This document shows, in pieces, positions 31,982-32,843 of a stretch of DNA of 32,843 bases; the stretch's first letter is position 1, and each line of letters opens with the position of its first letter. Made by a program: the position numbers and the translations under genes. The notes beneath the pieces were generated by a model. That model was given only the letters and a program-made list of their open reading frames with translations, was not told where the DNA came from and ran no database searches. Source of the DNA: Profundibacterium mesophilum KAUST100406-0324 (GTDB taxonomy: Bacteria; Pseudomonadota; Alphaproteobacteria; Rhodobacterales; Rhodobacteraceae); assembly GCF_009835145.1 (NCBI RefSeq), contig NZ_APKE01000034.1, positions 1 to 32,843 on the forward strand. The letters are read 5' to 3'.

Positions 31982-32635
31982 TCAGCCCGGGCGATCCGGA
32001 TCGGCAAGCAGGCCCTTGGCTCCGAGAAGCAAGATGGCGTCCTCGATATCCGCCTCGGCCCTGTCGCGCAGGACAGCAGGGGAGTGGCCGAAAATGGCCT
32101 GAAACGACAGGGGCTGGACTGCGATTTCGACAAACCGTTCCGCGGCACGCCTCAGTTTCTCACTTGGTGCATCGTGTGCGAGCGCCGCTGTTACATATCG
32201 CACCGATCCGTCGAAGCTTGTCCGGTAGGCCATCTCGGCCAGGCCGGGAAAGTTCTCCGCCTCGGCGGCCGTGATCCGCATCAGCGCGATGCACCGTGGC
32301 TCCAGTAGGTTTTCGACCAGCGCGATCCCGGCCGAGCGGAGCCGATCCTGCATCCGGTCCGATGCCGGAGCCACCTTCGGCGGGGTGAACATCGCCTGGA
32401 TCGACCGATGCACCACGGCGGCAAACAGCGCCTCCTTGTCCGGGTATCGACGGTATACCGCAGATTTTCCGGTGCCCGATTTTCTGGAAACGGCATCGAG
32501 CGTGGTCCGGCCAAAGCCGTCGGCAAGAAACAGGGTTGTCGCCGTTTCAAGGATGCGCTCTTCAGCTTGACCGGCTTCCTGTGCCGGGGGCCGCCCGCGT
32601 CGCGGGCGGGCGTCATCTAGGTCTCGAACGGTCAT
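31982..32635 (-). CDS. TetR/AcrR-family repressor
   Basis: A 217-aa TetR-family regulator. The HTH is at about residues 27-72 (ILETATTLFLADGFGRTTLD, AVSRKSGTGKSAVYRRYPDK). The C-terminal domain is helical, as in AcrR-like proteins, and would bind an unknown ligand. A basic N-terminal stretch (ARPRRGRPPAQEAG) precedes the HTH. It is the first gene of the same-strand set with DUF892, nth and photolyase, and the palindrome just after its stop is the likely operator for the downstream genes. Confidence 0.92.
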   Translation of the reverse strand: MTVRDLDDARPRRGRPPAQEAGQAEERILETATTLFLADGFGRTTLDAVSRKSGTGKSAVYRRYPDKEALFAAVVHRSIQAMFTPPKVAPASDRMQDRLRSAGIALVENLLEPRCIALMRITAAEAENFPGLAEMAYRTSFDGSVRYVTAALAHDAPSEKLRRAAERFVEIAVQPLSFQAIFGHSPAVLRDRAEADIEDAILLLGAKGLLADPDRPG

Positions 32636-32759
32636 ATTGCTTGCTTATCCCAATGGCTGATCGGTAGGCAAACCGCGCTACTGAAAGTTGGAACAGTTTT
32701 GTAAGTATATCCGGCTGAACCGGACCTTCATACATCGCGCAGCGAAAGCCCGCAAAGTT

Positions 32760-32843
32760 CGCGTTGCGGTCGCTCGGGCAGGGCGGAGCGAAGGTCGGTC
32801 GACATCGAAGCGGCCGCTGATGCCGCCCGCGGCGAAGGTGCAG
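32760..32843 (+). repeat. 84-bp direct repeat, copy 2 (reaches window end)
   Basis: Matches 28161-28244 with one mismatch over 84 bases and continues to the last base of the window. A repeat exactly at the edge is typical of an assembly break. The remaining bases from 32636 upstream of tetR show nothing recognisable. Confidence 0.85.

Overview
The window looks like most or all of a mobilizable plasmid, or a plasmid-derived contig, from an alphaproteobacterium of the Rhodobacteraceae/roseobacter type. The evidence is high GC in most genes, an RPA-family plasmid replication initiator with iterons, a VirD2-like relaxase with MobC, a ParA partition locus, and accessory genes typical of that family (AzlCD, HWE kinase, DUF6552-like membrane protein). 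No rRNA, tRNA, CRISPR array or full conjugation (type IV secretion) gene set was seen.

Layout. (1) 1-1740: an AAC(6')-like acetyltransferase lying between two copies of a ~75-bp dispersed repeat, then an unrecognised lower-GC gene. (2) 1836-4334: an XRE regulator with a palindrome over its start, a run of small plasmid genes (261-aa unknown, two one-helix membrane proteins, a Phd-like antitoxin-like protein) and a MazE/AbrB-like antitoxin. (3) 4345-7414: relaxase and MobC, with a candidate oriT just upstream that matches the VirD2 nick site. (4) 7609-8352: a HAD hydrolase. (5) 8379-10651: the replication and partition core, in the order DnaA box, GTGTTAGAT repeats, iterons, rep, five 18-bp repeats in exact phase, parA, small RHH partner. 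(6) 10704-15582: a defence operon with an adenine methyltransferase, a PaeR7I/XhoI-type endonuclease and a SIR2-P-loop NTPase.

(7) 15579-22829: a serine recombinase gene split by a complete 6.7-kb Tn3-family transposon (38-bp inverted repeats, 5-bp duplication ATCTT). The transposon carries tnpR, tnpA, an MFS exporter, an XRE-cupin regulator and azlCD. Removing it and one ATCTT copy restores the recombinase frame. (8) 23000-24871: LysR, a divergent SDR with an apparent internal deletion, and a small membrane protein. (9) 24994-27574: an HWE-type PAS/GAF histidine kinase divergent from a single-domain response regulator. (10) 27711-28799: a barrel-fold protein and a VOC protein. (11) 29127-32635: a same-strand stress/DNA-repair set with TetR, DUF892 ferritin-like protein, endonuclease III and photolyase/cryptochrome.

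Two repeat families connect the accessory parts: six same-orientation copies of a ~75-bp sequence at gene-cassette boundaries, and an 84-bp sequence present at 28161 and again at the very end of the window. The most interesting points are the nested Tn3 insertion, the three-gene RM/SIR2-NTPase defence operon, the cassette-delimiting repeats, the well-resolved ori/par/oriT signals, and a 14-bp inverted repeat placed over the azlC start codon.
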